A stretch of 64,000 nt of DNA, from the NCBI GenBank assembly GCA_949752735.1, contig OX457037.1, forward strand, positions 20,787,039-20,851,038. Reading direction: 5' to 3'. Shown here one piece after another: positions 19,618 through 31,879 of the stretch. Within the stretch, counting starts at the first letter, position 1; each line of letters begins with the position of its first letter. The DNA is from Lumbricus terrestris (Eukaryota > Annelida > Clitellata > Crassiclitellata > Lumbricidae). The notes under the pieces are model-generated. The model saw only the letters and a program-made list of their open reading frames with translations. It did not search any database and was not told where the DNA came from. The position numbers were made by a program, and so were the translations under genes.

Positions 19618-21322
19618 TAGAGTGGTCCAACTTCCCATGTAAAAAAATAAATTCTCAAATATCAAATTGGGTCACATTTGTCCTTGTTCCTATATACCAA
19701 GGGAGCTTACATGCCAAAAATTAGAAGGATTCGATTATATTTGGAGGTGACTCAAACTTGAATTTTTTTTCTGGCATTAGAACTGTCACACGCAGACTAA
19801 GGCTGCAGCTGAACAGGATTTGGATTCAGCCGAGTTACCTCTCCTTTTGCACTGCGATGGCAAACGTTAACTAGAATTTGTCCAGACCATTCTGAATGTG
19901 TTTCTGGAGCTGGAGAGAAAAGTTTCTTGTAATTTTCAAGTTTATTAGATAATTGAAAACAGCAAGTTAATGCTTGTCTTCAAATGTCGGATGATCGGAA
20001 TCGGAAGCAGAGTATATATGGGCTTGCATTTGATAAAACGGCCTCTAAAGACTTGCACATGTACAGTTGTAACCTACACTTATCTAACAGACACTCAATG
20101 AGGAGCCACTCCTGTGTGCTCGCATCTATGAAATCCAGTGATTTCTTTACTCCCACAACCCCCGGAACAACCAGGGGTCCAGATGTAGGCTCAGTCAAAC
20201 GATTTATGTGAAAAACCAACACCATCGTGAAGATTACGACGACCTTCTGCAATTATCGCATGTCATCCTTCTTGATAGGTGTTTGAGAGGAGAAGCGCAA
20301 TTTCATGTCCAGCTTCTGGGGCAATACACCATGCAACACCACTCACCAACTTCTAGCAAAATCCTCAAAAATCAAATGATTCTCCGCATTTGGGATGAAA
20401 AAGTTTTAACAGATCCAATGTCAGCCTTTTTGCCTCTCTTTTCTATGGAATATAGTCATGAAGTTTGCTTGGACAAGAGAGAGAGAGAGAGCTCCAAACA
20501 ATTATTTGACACTGTTCAACTAGTCAGAACTTAATATTTGCAACGTTGTTGTGCAGAATGCTGCCACAACCGCTTTCAAGAGATACCTGGTCTCTTTGAA
20601 CCCGCGTTGATGTGATTTAATGCAAAGACCACCTTGGTTACGGAGCTCAAATGTTCTGAAAAGAATATAGCATCAAACGGAATTGAATGCAAAATGTTGA
20701 ACTTTGGAAATCAACTGGAATCATATTTGACAAGCCGAAGATCTTGACCCATCGACATATGATCATTGCCAGCAATTGGCTGACAGATGAGGCTTAGGCT
20801 TTCTTCTCGACACTACCACACTTTGGCAGTAGCCTACTGATGCATTTAATTTATATCAAATTGAAAGACAAAGCCAGGCAGATTAAAGTAATAAATTAGG
20901 CCTACAGCGCAGAAAAAGGTAATGCTATCATCCAGATATTCAACTCTTCTGTGACAAGAGTCGAGAATCGAAAACAATACCTTTGTCAAGCCATTCTGAA
21001 GCCATAAAAGTCTCTCTAGAGGAACATATCAATAAAGACTTGTTTTAATGGCGATCTTATTACCTAGGAACTTATCAGACAGTTCACACTAAATAGTTAT
21101 TTGCTTTCGGTTTTGTTTAAAAACACTTTTGGGTCATAAATGCCAATATACTACATTATGACGAAATTTTCGAAGATACAAAATTATCGTTCAAAATTGA
21201 GTCACCCCTAGATATTCTTCAAATGACTCAAAAATTGGCTCAAATACTATTTGAAGTGAATGGAACAAGAACACATGTGACCCAAATTAATTTTCGACAT
21301 TTTGTCTTTTTGGACCACTCTA
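19618..21322. mobile_element. hAT element, 1705 bp, copy A
   Basis: Terminal inverted repeats start TAGAGTGGTCCAA and end in its complement. It is flanked by a perfect 8 bp target duplication, ATGTATGT (19610-19617 and 21323-21330). Length, ends and duplication fit the hAT superfamily. A copy of identical length is at 55296-57000; I noticed only two substitutions between them. The interior holds decayed coding sequence related to the transposase pseudogene at 45120-46700. It is non-autonomous as it stands. Confidence 0.93.
19984..20300 (+). pseudogene. hAT-like transposase remnant (copy A)
   Basis: Short plus-strand frames with stops between them. IYGLAFDKTAS, GPDVGSVKRFM and then HREDYDDLLQL resemble, in order, the FDTT-SNTG, VVLF-RLRKNF and RRDDYKEF blocks of the pseudogene at 45120-46700. 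The CRHH motif of that family is not preserved here. An identical remnant lies in copy B at about 55662-55978. Confidence 0.45.
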
Positions 21323-21330
21323 ATGTATGT

Positions 21331-21925
21331 ATATATATATATATATATTATATATAGTATATAGTATATATAAAGATCCTCTCAGGATATATCGGTAACC
21401 GAGACCGCATAAATCTTTCGAGATCAGGCCATGTATATTAAATTATATTAGACGTGATATATATATATAGCCTATATATATGTATAATATGCACCGGTCT
21501 AATGAATATATATATATATATATATATATAGTACGGTGTCTAAAACTGCCTACGTCAGCAGAGGAGCCGCAGACGACATTGGCAAATAAATGGATCGCTT
21601 GCATGATGTGCGTGAGGAGCAGTAGACTATATAATTATAATGCCATCGCTATATTATATGGCTCTGCATGGCTGCTGGGACGACCACACTGTATTGTATA
21701 CGTCGTCGTCGGTCGGCCACAATCATGCAGTCTGTGTCAACAAGTCTTGAGACGCGTCGTAACGCATCGTCCGTATACAGGACCTAATGCACGATGGACG
21801 TATGTGTACATATATATGTGTACATATATATATATACACACATATATATACATATATATACATACATATATATACATATATATACATATATATATACATA
21901 TATATACATATATATAGGCCTATTA
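21331..21925. repeat. TA-rich microsatellites
   Basis: (TA)n blocks at about 21331-21375 and 21455-21530, and an ATATATAC array at about 21800-21920. Between them 21540-21790 is ordinary sequence with no gene recognised. Confidence 0.85.
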
Positions 21926-22315
21926 TAAGAGGAGGACTGAATGCGCATGCGCAGCAGACGACACGCATAGTCTATACATAGGCCTCTGTATTATAAATAT
22001 ATGTGGGGTGGAGGAGGTCTCAGACTGTGGGCTGCGGTATGGACATGTCTATATAATTATGCTGACGGTGCATGTAAGGATTATGGAAAGGTTAAAGGCT
22101 GTGTACGAAATGCACTCGCGTGGGGGTGGCGGTCGTTTTTCGTGCAACTGTGTCATTTTAATATTTTAATTTTCATGAATATGCATAGATTCTATTTTTG
22201 GATGCGTGTAGCCTATATGCAATCGTGCATTTAGCGTGCAAGATATATCGTTGCACGTGTTTGCTGAGAGAATGAAGTGCAGTAATTTTATTGATCACTA
22301 TTTATATAGCATGGG
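21926..22315. other. No gene recognised
   Basis: Short frames only; nothing supportable. Confidence 0.35.
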
Positions 22316-22700
22316 GTACCCGGCGTTGCCCGGGAAATTTAGAACTCGCCCCGCTCCCGGCCAATTCCTTACTTCCCCACCCTCACTGCCGGCTTCCCAA
22401 CCGCCCGCTTCCCACCCCACCCCATCCAACCCCACCCTACCCCACCCCGACACAGTATAGTGAAGGTTTGGAGGGAAAAGCTAAAAACTGTTTAAATATA
22501 AGCTTATGCCAGTGAAAAGCGAAAATTAGGGTATTCGCCCCACCATGGCCCCCGTGGTGGTAGAGATTCGCCAATCCCTCCACTGGGTGGCCCTGATGAC
22601 CTTCTGTCTAGGTAGAAAGTTTCAGATCAATAGTTGCGTTTTACTGGAAATTTTTTCTTTCCCCCCACCCCCTCCCCAATAATATCCTGCCCGACCCGGC
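22316..22700. repeat. Dispersed C-rich repeat (GGTACCCGGCGTTGCCCGGG family)
   Basis: It begins GGGTACCCGGCGTTGCCCGG and continues with a C-rich block and GGCCCC.GTGGTGGTAGAGATTCGCC words. Related copies lie at about 34546-34600, 35133-35307 and 37221-37615. The last ends in a GACA tandem tract and TTCTCTTTATTTATA, typical of the 3' end of a non-LTR element or SINE. The family was not assigned. Confidence 0.65.
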
Positions 22701-22701
22701 G

Positions 22702-23352
22702 GGTCTCCTTTCTTTGGAAGTGGTATGAACGTTGATTGTGTCCATTCCTCTGGCCATATTCCTGTATTCCAGATCTCTACGCATATCTCGTGCAACTTGC
22801 TTATTGTCATTTCTCCTCCAAACTTTAATAATTCAACTGCTATATCGTCCGGGCCTGGGGTCTTTCGTGACGCTGTTCTCGTTATTGCTCTTCTGATCTC
22901 TTCAATCAATGGTGGTGGTTCTATTTCTTCATAGGAAATCTCTACTTCTTTTTCCTCTCCGTCGTATAATTTTTCGCAATATTCCTTCCATCTGCTGTTT
23001 ACTGCCATTGGATCTGCGATTTTCTTTCCATTGATGTCTCCAATGATAGTGTGCCGTGGTGTGAACTTTCCTGTTAGCCTCTTTATTGTTTGAAAGACAG
23101 GTCTGCTGTTGCCTTTGCTAGCATTTTCTTCCAATTCCTTGCAGAGTGAGTCAAGTTCTTCTTGTTTGTTCCTCCGGAGTCCTGCTCAGCTCGCAGCTTC
23201 TTGTATTCTGTATCCGATTTTAACTTTATCTCCCTTTTCTTCTCGATCAGTTTCCATGTATCTTCTGAGATCCAGTTCTTTTTCTGTGTTGGTTCCCTTT
23301 CCTTATTGTCTCGTTTGTTGCTCCCCGCGTAACTTCCTTCAGTTGCTGCCAT
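22702..23352 (-). pseudogene. Non-LTR retrotransposon reverse transcriptase fragment
   Basis: Two overlapping minus frames (23352 down to 23083, and 23134 down to 22702) with a frameshift between them near 23100-23180. They cover the linker before the RT and the first RT motifs (KTPGPDDIAVELLKFGGE, NTGIWPEEWTQSTFIPLPKKGDP). The coding match stops near 22702, where the C-rich repeat starts. The palm and C-terminus are missing. The clade (RTE- or I-like) cannot be fixed by eye. Confidence 0.75.
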
Positions 23353-23680
23353 AATCCATTAGGTGTGCGTGCCACTGCGTGGTTCTTCTAGGCTTTATAC
23401 CACGACATAATTTTATCATGACATTGTATTATACATGCCATAGCCTACATGATAATATAATATAATGCAATATACCGGTTTTACAATGAAAATGTTTTAA
23501 ATCTCTCAGATGTAGGTTAACATTAGCAAAATTAACATTCATTCATTCATTCAAGAATTTATATTGCGGTTCTTCAAGGCGACTACTCAGAAGCGCTCCC
23601 GACTCTCGCACGGCAAAAAACGACAGTTTTGAGTTTAATTTTTTTAAATGTTTCAGTAATAACCACAGCAAGTAGACGTA

Positions 23681-24035
23681 AGTAGTAAATGTATGACAGA
23701 CTAAAAACATCAAAGGGGCCCGGAGTTGGAACATCAAAGGCCCGGAGTTGAAACATCAGAGGGTCCGGAGTTGAAACATCAAAGGCCGAAAGTTGAAACA
23801 TCAAAGGCCGAAAGTTGGAACACTAATGCTTGTATGACTCATCGATAATTGGCTGACATCATCAGCGCGTGCTACAGTCGCCACCCACAAATGGGTGGAG
23901 GGCCCAGTGTTTTATGAATCGACAAACTTGACTCATATGGGAGACTCCCACCCCCAACCCCACGCATGCTTCGTCAGCTGATTATAACCATCGACTGCAG
24001 CAGCCCGTGTTTTATGAATCGCCAAACTTGACTCA
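23681..24035. repeat. Left terminal inverted repeat with 22 bp iterons
   Basis: About 350 bp, matching the complement of 32393 down to about 32000. After the first 27 bases come five tandem copies of a unit of about 22 bp (ACATCAAAGGCCCGGAGTTG type), then a unique block and 1.3 copies of the 100 bp unit found in three copies on the right. The arms differ at scattered positions and by one iteron. Confidence 0.9.
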
Positions 24036-24110
24036 TTATTTGACTGCTTTATATGAGATGATGCTTGGAATTTCCCAATTCTATTTCTTATGATTGTGCA
24101 ATACTTGTAT

Positions 24111-24118
24111 TATAAAAG
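24111..24118 (+). promoter_or_regulatory. TATA box of the PC4-like gene
   Basis: TATAAAAG, 84 bp upstream of the proposed ATG at 24195, just inside the left inverted repeat. Confidence 0.6.
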
Positions 24119-24194
24119 AGCCATTTGAACAGACTGGAACCATTTCTATTTCATTTTCGATGCCGGCATATTCGCCACTTACTACGACGAAAGA

Positions 24195-24870
24195 TGTATG
24201 CAGCACGAACTCTCGTACCAATTCCAGTGAGTATTATAGAATTTTCTTTAAACTTTGTATTGAAGAACTTATTTCATATTGAAGAACATGTATAAAGAAA
24301 GATTTGACCGTCTATTTGCAATATAACTCAAAATTCTGCTCTTCTTTTGTGCATCTGTAGCTCGCAGAATTCAAAGAGGCTATTGGCAACAATCGGTATC
24401 TCACAGCCAACCACTACAAGAATGAGCTAATGGTGCATATACGCGAGTATGTACAACATGGAAGCAAATCATATCCCACAAAGAAGGGAGTATCCTTCAA
24501 CAAATCATCTTGGGCGAGATTTCGGGCTTGCCTGGACGAATTGGACAGAAATGTACAACTGCTGAAGGCGAATCAACCTGTTGACGTCTACCAACATCTC
24601 GGAGGTCGTTATTATGCATCAATTTCAAAGGACTTCAGATGTGTGAATATTCGACGATACTTTCTACCACCAAACACCACCAAGGAGAGACCAACCCGCA
24701 GCGGCATCGCTCTACGTCTGGACGAATGGGACAACCTTCTTCTCAAAATTGATCAACTCCACGAACAATTGCCAGAACTTAAAAACGCTATGCCATGTTA
24801 TAGCTCTTTAGATCATTCAAATCAATTGGGATTTGTAGCATGCACTCAATGCAATCCTTTCGGACTTTAA
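24195..24870 (+). CDS. PC4/Sub1-like single-strand DNA-binding protein, two exons
   Basis: Proposed exons 24195-24227 and 24361-24870 (phase 0; donor GTGAGT, acceptor CTGTAG) give 180 residues. Two PC4-type domains are visible. One at about residues 13-73 has HIREYV, YPTKKGVSFNKSSW; one at about 90-145 has NIRRYF, PTRSGIALRLDEWDNL. PC4/Sub1 proteins bind single-stranded DNA and act in transcription and replication. In a protein-primed replicon, which exposes long single strands by displacement, such a protein could coat them; that is an inference. The first exon (11 codons) is chosen because it is the only one that joins in frame; the second exon is firm. An AATAAA at 24886-24891 follows the stop. 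It converges on the polymerase gene. Confidence 0.75.
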
Positions 24871-24885
24871 ATCTAAGCATTTCTG

Positions 24886-24891
24886 AATAAA
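24886..24891 (+). terminator. Polyadenylation signal of the PC4-like gene
   Basis: AATAAA 15 bp after the stop codon. A minus-strand AATAAA (TTTATT at 24914-24919) for the convergent polymerase transcript lies within 30 bp, so the two transcripts probably end close together. Confidence 0.55.
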
Positions 24892-25124
24892 CTTGTGTGA
24901 TGTGGACCATGGCTTTTATTTGTAACATAATGAAGTAAAGAAAAGACACAGAGATCATTTTTAAATTCTTTTTTTCTTTCACAAAATATCTTTACACACA
25001 TGCAAACATGCAAATTATGAGTGTCTCTTTCTCTATTACTATAAATCGCAAGATAAAATATAATATAGTCGAATCTAATATATACATTTAAATCAAAACA
25101 TACCAGCTCACACAGTATATAAAA

Positions 25125-28100
25125 TCAATTGTCTTTATATAATGCAATATCGACATGTCCATACGCAAACGAATCCGACGAATTCAGTAAGAAACGTTTA
25201 TCATCGTACGGAGAAAGGGCAATCTTTCGCAACTCAACAGTGTGTAGGGTATGCTTTTTACTCTGAATCACACAGAATTTGGAGCTAGTGGGCTTCTCTT
25301 CAAAAATACAGGCTCGGTATTCGGCATGCCTGATGCACTTCTTGACGAATCCCCTCTTTATCCCCTTTGCAGTCTTCTTTTCTTTCTCTCCAGCCAACAG
25401 CAAACTATACATTTTCGATCTTAGCCCACAAAATTCGATCACAGCGTCCCCATTGCATTCGTCTTTAAATTTCCCAATGACCTTTGCGTTGGATCGGCTA
25501 TGTAGAAAGTGCCCACAGGGGTAGTCTGAGGTGTCGTATTCATCTAAATTGCGTTGCATGTCTGTGTATATGTCGTGTGTGAAAATATGGTAGCAGAGGC
25601 TGTCTGTATCTGTAAAAAGGAGTTTGCAGGCAGATCCATAAATGGGAATTATATGCTGATAGTGGAACTCGTACATTTTTAATTTTGAAATGTCCAAGAT
25701 GCACATACCAGCATATAGGGGCTTGTTTAGATAAACGTTAGAATTTGTTAATTTTATGACGGTCAAATCTTCATTTATTATATTGTACGACTCGAAATTT
25801 GGACGGGCCACGAAGCGTTTGGCCCGTTTCGCACTAGTTACAAGTTTCACCGCCAGATGTTTTCTGTTGTTTTGCATTGTTTTGCCGTAAATTGAGTTGT
25901 TCATTAATTTGAAGAGGTCTTTTTCAAAGGAAAATTTGGCAACCTGCCGTTTGGAAGTGTTGAAGTCGATATATGGCTTCAGCCATCGACTTTGGCGAAA
26001 CTCGAGGATTTTATGAATTTTGGCCAATTTCATACCCATTTTCAGGTAGAACTGTAAATTTCTGTAATGAACGACGTACCGGGTCTTTGCCATGAGATTG
26101 GGCACCAACTTTGTGACACCGGTACCGATTTTAGCCGAAATTTTCTGAGAAACAGATTTTGCGTAAGGAGATATCATGTCCGGTCGTATGTGCAATGTCT
26201 CTGGTGCAAGGGGATAGTCATTGTGGTCGTCGTGGAGATGAGAAGGATAGTCCAAGTCCACGTCCAAAATATACCCCAAATCGTCGTCTGTCGATTTAGA
26301 GTCCAAGTCAAAGTCGTCAATTTCGTCTTCGTCCAAAAATCTGAATTTACCCGTCGGGAGCGGTTCGGACATGGCGTAGCCGTAGAGGTTATTGCAATCC
26401 AAATACATTATATAGCTGTTTGGAATGTTCGGGTCGTATCCTTGGGCGAGATACGGATTGTTCGCCTTTGCATATCGATTTGATATCATGGAAACGCCAC
26501 CTCTCATGCCTCGCTCCACAAACAGGTAAATGTCCGGGTCTGTGATAAGGTCCAAATTTACATTTGTCATGCGCAAGCACGCGTCGAAGCTAAGTCCAGG
26601 GCTGCTGTAGTAATGTAGCGGGTCCAATTTGTAAAAGTCCAAGGACATACCACGAAAAGATTCGAAAACATCGGCCAGTAAAATGACGACTGTCTTCAAA
26701 TACAGATCGTGGTAGTCCTGCATAGTCGTCATGTCGAAAGTCTGCCAAATTTTCTGCGCATAGTCGTAGTCGTCCTGGGAAATGTCCTCGTCCGTCAGTT
26801 TGCTAAAGAAGCAGCCTTTGGGAGGCAGAGTCCTTTCGGTCATTCTGCAGGCTGAAGTCATGTATTCGTAGGGAAATACGCCCTTACGCAAAAGCAATTT
26901 GTACTCGGTCGGAAAAAGACGACGCAAATGTTTGAATTTGGAGTCATCCTCTTTAGATACATTTTTAACCAACACGTCCAAACCGCAGTTTAGAAATTGG
27001 AGGGAGTCCAAAAATCTGATGTTGTTAATTTCGAAGGAGAGATATTTCTCCATGTTGGTTGCTATCACATTTATTTCCTGCTCCGCAAACTCCTTTGTCA
27101 TATTTTTGAGGATAAGGTGAGAGTCATAGCCTTTGAGGTTATGGAAGATGACAGGAAGAAGATAGTTTGCAGATTTGCCTTTCTGAAATTTTGTGGGCTT
27201 TCGAAATTTCAGTTTGAGATTGCAAGGAGAGCAGAGTGCAGAAACAAAGCTACCAGTCATATGACAGTGGTGTCGAACTTTGTTGGCGCCAGAAAGAGCG
27301 ATAGAGCAAGAAGGACAAGATTTGCAAGAATGAAAATCCATCCACTGCTGCTGGGTCAGCGGCTTCATGGGTGTGTTGGTGGCCAAAATTTTATTTATTC
27401 GCGTTTGCTCAGATTTTATATGTTTGAAGAAATGCTGCATCAAATCAGGACCTGAGTAAGTGTATGGTGTAGCGTCATTTAAGTGCGGAAAAGAGGATAC
27501 TGTGAGGCAGCAGAATCCGCTGGGGGTATGTGTGTCTAGAATTTTGGTCGCGCCGCTGGGGGCGGCCGAGGCGTTTGGAGCCAGGTAGCTTTCAAAGTCG
27601 CTGTATATCACGTATGGAATGGGCATTTCGTGCTGAGTGTTTGTGAATGAGAGGTTGGAATTTTCTGCGGTCGGGTAGCGCACGGACTGCAAGCCGTGCT
27701 TGCCGCATTCATCTATGTGCGCATTTTTCCCAGCAGCAGTGGTGAAGCAGTGCAAACAGTAAGGACAAGGAAAAGAGCGGCCATCATGCGAATTTCTTTT
27801 GGCCAAGAGAGCAGAAAGGTTGCGAATTGTAATGTAGTGGCGTTTAGCGCCATCGTCGAGAAGAAGAAGATTTACAATATGTTTTCTACCCCTGTGAGCA
27901 CTTGCATATAGGCGCGTAAATGTCTTGTCATCGGGATTTGAGTACATGACATTGATTGAATATTCAGCGTTCATGGATTCGAAGAGTGGGATTTGTTCGA
28001 TGGTCATTGGTAAGGTCAGCCCCTTAGTTTCAAGTTCATCCAGATATGGGATATAGTGACTTACGCGCTGTGGATTGGCAGTTTTGAAATGCGTCACAGA

Positions 28101-31100
28101 TAAGATGCTATAGAGGAAACACTTGTCATCGTCATTTTGGATATTCAACGTTGCATGTTTCCCAACCAAATGTCGTGGGGTCGGAATATAGCTAGATGCT
28201 CCAATTGGATCGTATATGGCATTAGCCAATTTAAAATTGACCACGCTGCTAACCACCCACCCCGAATTTTGAGTTGCGAAAGTATCTACCAATTCGTCAA
28301 TTCTTTGGATGGCGTCTTGCACTTGAGTTGATATCTGCGATGGATGAAGCAGTGTAGCTGGTACGGACTTGAAGTAGGCTGTAGTTCTAGTTTCGCCTTC
28401 GGAGCACTCTCGTTGAAATTCGACATCTACGGCCACATACCATTTCACCGGCCTAAAGAATCATTGCAGAAGTTTATTAATTTTCTGAATATAATGCTCA
28501 TATTGCATATAGTTTGAAATTTATAGAGGGAAAGTGTAAATGTCAGCAAGATCAAAAATTAAGGTTCGCGTGTGGAAAGAAGAATTGACCAAGTTTGCAA
28601 GAATTTGTTTAAGACAGTGTCTATATTACAAATGTGCCAGCATAATTTTGGAGAGAAAATTCTACTAATTCCAAACAAGTGCCAATTGTCAATTCTCTAC
28701 TTACAAATAAAATATTAAAATTTGTGTATAATGCAAACTCACCCTTCATCTCTGACTGTGTCCTCCAAAGCATTGATCATCTGTTGAGCATCTCCCACCA
28801 ACATGGCATGGATATCTGCGGTGTCCGGAGTTGGAAAGGAGATGTCCATAAAGGCATTCTGTGCGGAAGTACGTAGCCCTGGATTCCTCTCTTTCTTGAT
28901 GCATGTAACGCACACATCTTGTCCAGCACGGAAGAAGCGTGAGGCCCTCCGACATTTGCATCGTATGCATTCTTGGCGCTGCAGACAGGTTTGACAAAGC
29001 CCATTCACCAAGTTCGTCGTCTTGTATGCATGACAAGAGTCACATCGACCTACAGACACACAGAAAATTGTATTAATTTCAAACAATACAATGCGCATGA
29101 AGGCTGGATATAAAAGGCTACAAACATAAATTGCGTTGTGTGTGTGTGTGCGTGCGTGCGTGTGTGTGTGTAAGATGAGTGCAAAAGGAAGACACTTACT
29201 CGAAGTTCCGGGTTCTGTCGGCGCTGCCGCCATGTCGATGCTGCTAGCCGCCGCCGCGCTGCTGCCGCCGGCATTGTTCGTCACCGCACCCGTCGCCGCC
29301 GCCGCCGCCGCTGGGGCCCCTTCTCGCGGGGTTTTCAGATCTGCAATATACAGAAATTTATGTAGACATATCGAAGTGGGATATCCTAGAAAAAAATTTG
29401 TCTCAGATGAGCACTATAACAACTACTTAATTCTGATTTTGATACCACTGTCGTACACTACTTTCGAAAAAATTTCAAGTCACACGCAATATAATAAAAA
29501 TTTGTATTTGGTTAGAGAGTAAGGCCTAACAGTTTGTGTGCGTTTGATTGCGCGTATCACAACTATTAAATTCAATAAAGATAGATTTTTGTAAATGTCG
29601 AGTATGACTGCCGAAAATGAAGAGAGTAACTTACGCGATGGCGCGAACTGATTGTCTCTTGTTGTTCCTTCGCCAGCCGATTCCTTGAAAGTAATGATGC
29701 CCGTGCCATCAGACTCTGCAAGAATTAAAAGAAAAACAATTAATATTATGCATAAATTGTTATAATTTTAAAAAAAGCATGCATATATTTTTGAAAGTTC
29801 TACCGATTGTGAGATAAATTAAAATTCACTTACTGAATTTCTTTTCCTTAAGCTTCGGGTTTTCGTCAAGCGATGCAATTCGTCTTTTCGCTAAAAATAT
29901 ACAAATCAAAAGTTTCATTTATTGATGCAAGTCAATCACTATTTAAATTTTTGACAATTACAAGAAACAATTTTTTTAAAATACTGCGTTTCAAAATGTA
30001 TAAATGGCTAAGAGCATTACCTGGCATTTTTCCCCGTTCCTGTTTTCTTGATTCTTTCTTTCTTGCTTCATCTGCCTCTATTTGCAGCACATATCCCAAC
30101 AGTTCCTGATCGCTCATAGGCCCCCAAAGTTCGGCTAGTTCAGCCTCTTCTGCAGCTCTCATCAAGGCTGCATCTTCTGCGTCCAACATCGCAGCTGCAA
30201 TATTATAAGAAATTTTTAAAAATAGGTCAGAAGACATTAAAGACGAGGTGAAAAAATATTATTCGTAGAAGTTGTCGCGCGTAATAATATAATAATCTTA
30301 TTAAATGCTGTAAAATCAGAAATGTGTAAAATGATTCGTGTGGGCGTGAATAAAGGTTCCTATGTACTTACTTGCTGAAGCCGAATTTGTTGCTGCTGAA
30401 GAGGAAGCTGCTGGAAATTCTAATCGCTCTGGATTCGGATCTATCTGTTCCACATCATTGCATTGCTTAGTTTCTGTAAGAGAGAAAATTATGCATATAT
30501 TAAAGTTTTAAAAGAAACACCACACAGAAAATATTATAGTATTAACATAACACATCGCGGTTAGCATCACAATTTCATTAGAATTCGCTAATTCGCACGC
30601 TATCACATTGTCATAGGGCTATGCTTTGCCATATGCAAAAGCCGTCAATATGTATAAAGTCTGTTTGAGTAGCTTCACACAATACTGTTGAGTTCTTTCA
30701 CAGTTGCATTGATCAAAGTACTATCATGTGTAAAAGAAAAAGCTTTTATGAGTTTGCAATATATGTAGTATCACTAACTTGTTCGCTTAACGGTGTGATG
30801 TTCATCTGTTTCATTAAGGTCGCGCAGTCTTTCTATAATATAAAAATAAGATTCGCTATAAAGTTTTATAATATAATAATTAAAATGGCATATATTTTTA
30901 AAGAAAAAAATTATTACTTTTATCCAAACTGTTATGAAGCTATGATTTTAAAAAGCAATGAAAAATAATATAAAAGATTCATACTCAGTTCACGTATTCT
31001 GGCAGCAAGTTCCGCCTCAGTCTTTTTTAGTTGAGAGATCTCCGCTCGAAGTTTATAAACTGCAAAAAAAAATAAATATAAGATAAATGTAGCGTGTGTT

Positions 31101-31271
31101 TAAAGTGTACGTCTAATATTCTACAATATCTTGATTATTCGAACCCTGCATGTTATTTCAAAGTGCATTAAGAGTATAGATTATAAATCTCCCAAGGCCG
31201 TGCAAGATTTAATCTAAATAAGAGTGATTAGAAGTTATGTAAAGAACTATAGTATACTAACTCGTCTCCAT
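25125..31271 (-). CDS. polB: Protein-primed family B DNA polymerase (Polinton type), nine exons
   Basis: Exons on minus: 31271-31262, 31059-30985, 30473-30372, 30194-30021, 29890-29834, 29715-29635, 29340-29200, 29049-28743, 28452-25125. All junctions are GT-AG. The total is 4275 nt, exactly 1425 codons, with no internal stop, giving 1424 residues. The N-terminus is a short coiled coil (exon 2), acidic and alanine-rich linkers (exons 3-7), and a cysteine-rich domain with four CXXC pairs (exon 8). The last exon holds a C2H2-like finger, the ExoI motif YSDFESYL (about 599), an HNH/endonuclease-VII-like zinc block (about 692-726), ExoII HNLKGYDSH (about 752), motif A YLDCNNLYGYAM (about 999), motif B NNSIYGK (about 1166) and motif C FTDTDS (about 1263). 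All catalytic aspartates are present. It would copy the linear element from a terminal protein primer. Intron 7 contains a TG microsatellite. Confidence 0.92.
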
Positions 31272-31389
31272 AGTTGCAGTAAACGATCAAATCGTCAGAT
31301 TTCTTGAAGTCTGATTCCGACGTGATGTTGTAGAAAGCGTGCGTAGAAGCTGGATCAGCGAGGTTGAAGGTAGCACTGGCTGATATTCT

Positions 31390-31508
31390 GGAAAGCTCGT
31401 GTAGAAGTTGTTCCCCGCGAGGTTGAAGTTGGAACCGTCTGATGCTGGCGAAAGCTCGTGTAGAAGTCGTTCTCCGCGAGGTTGAAGTTGGCGCCGTCTG
31501 ATGCTGGC
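31390..31508 (-). repeat. Tandem unit of about 59 bp in the polymerase leader
   Basis: Two full copies of a unit containing AGCTCGTGTAGAAGT, CCGCGAGGTTGAAGTTGG and CCGTCTGATGCTGGCG, with a partial third copy toward 31330, between the TATA box and the start codon of polB. This implies a repeated 5' leader or a regulatory array. Confidence 0.7.
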
Positions 31509-31540
31509 GAAATCATGTGATTAAGCGCTGTTTGGACTCC

Positions 31541-31550
31541 TCTTTTTATA
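31541..31550 (-). promoter_or_regulatory. TATA box of polB
   Basis: Read on minus: TATAAAAAGA, about 270 bp upstream of the first ATG (31271). The start of transcription would fall near 31515, which places the 59 bp repeats in the leader. Confidence 0.6.
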
Positions 31551-31879
31551 GCCGTGTGGCTGTAGATTGCAATCTGATGGCGCAATAGTATACGTGTTTA
31601 TACTCTTAAAAGTGTGTTTGCGTGCCTGTCTGGGTGTTTGCGAATTTCAATGTGTGGTGCAATAGGCGTAAAAACCCGAGCTGCGTGGTTTTCAAGCTTA
31701 TACGGTCGATCGTAGGTATTCCCTAAGATAGCCGTTTAAGAATAGTCATCTGTGTTGGGCTGTCAATGTGGTTGGACGTCTAAGTAAGCCTGCTTTACTG
31801 TCTGTATATATGTGTTGCACAATTCTTACTGTTGCATGTCGCAATGGCAGCGCTTGGGGAAAATACCCATGACTAAGCA

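Noticed and set aside
21480..21981. 145-residue frame and partners in the TA-rich region
   Set aside because: Composed largely of YIYIYI-type translation of microsatellites.
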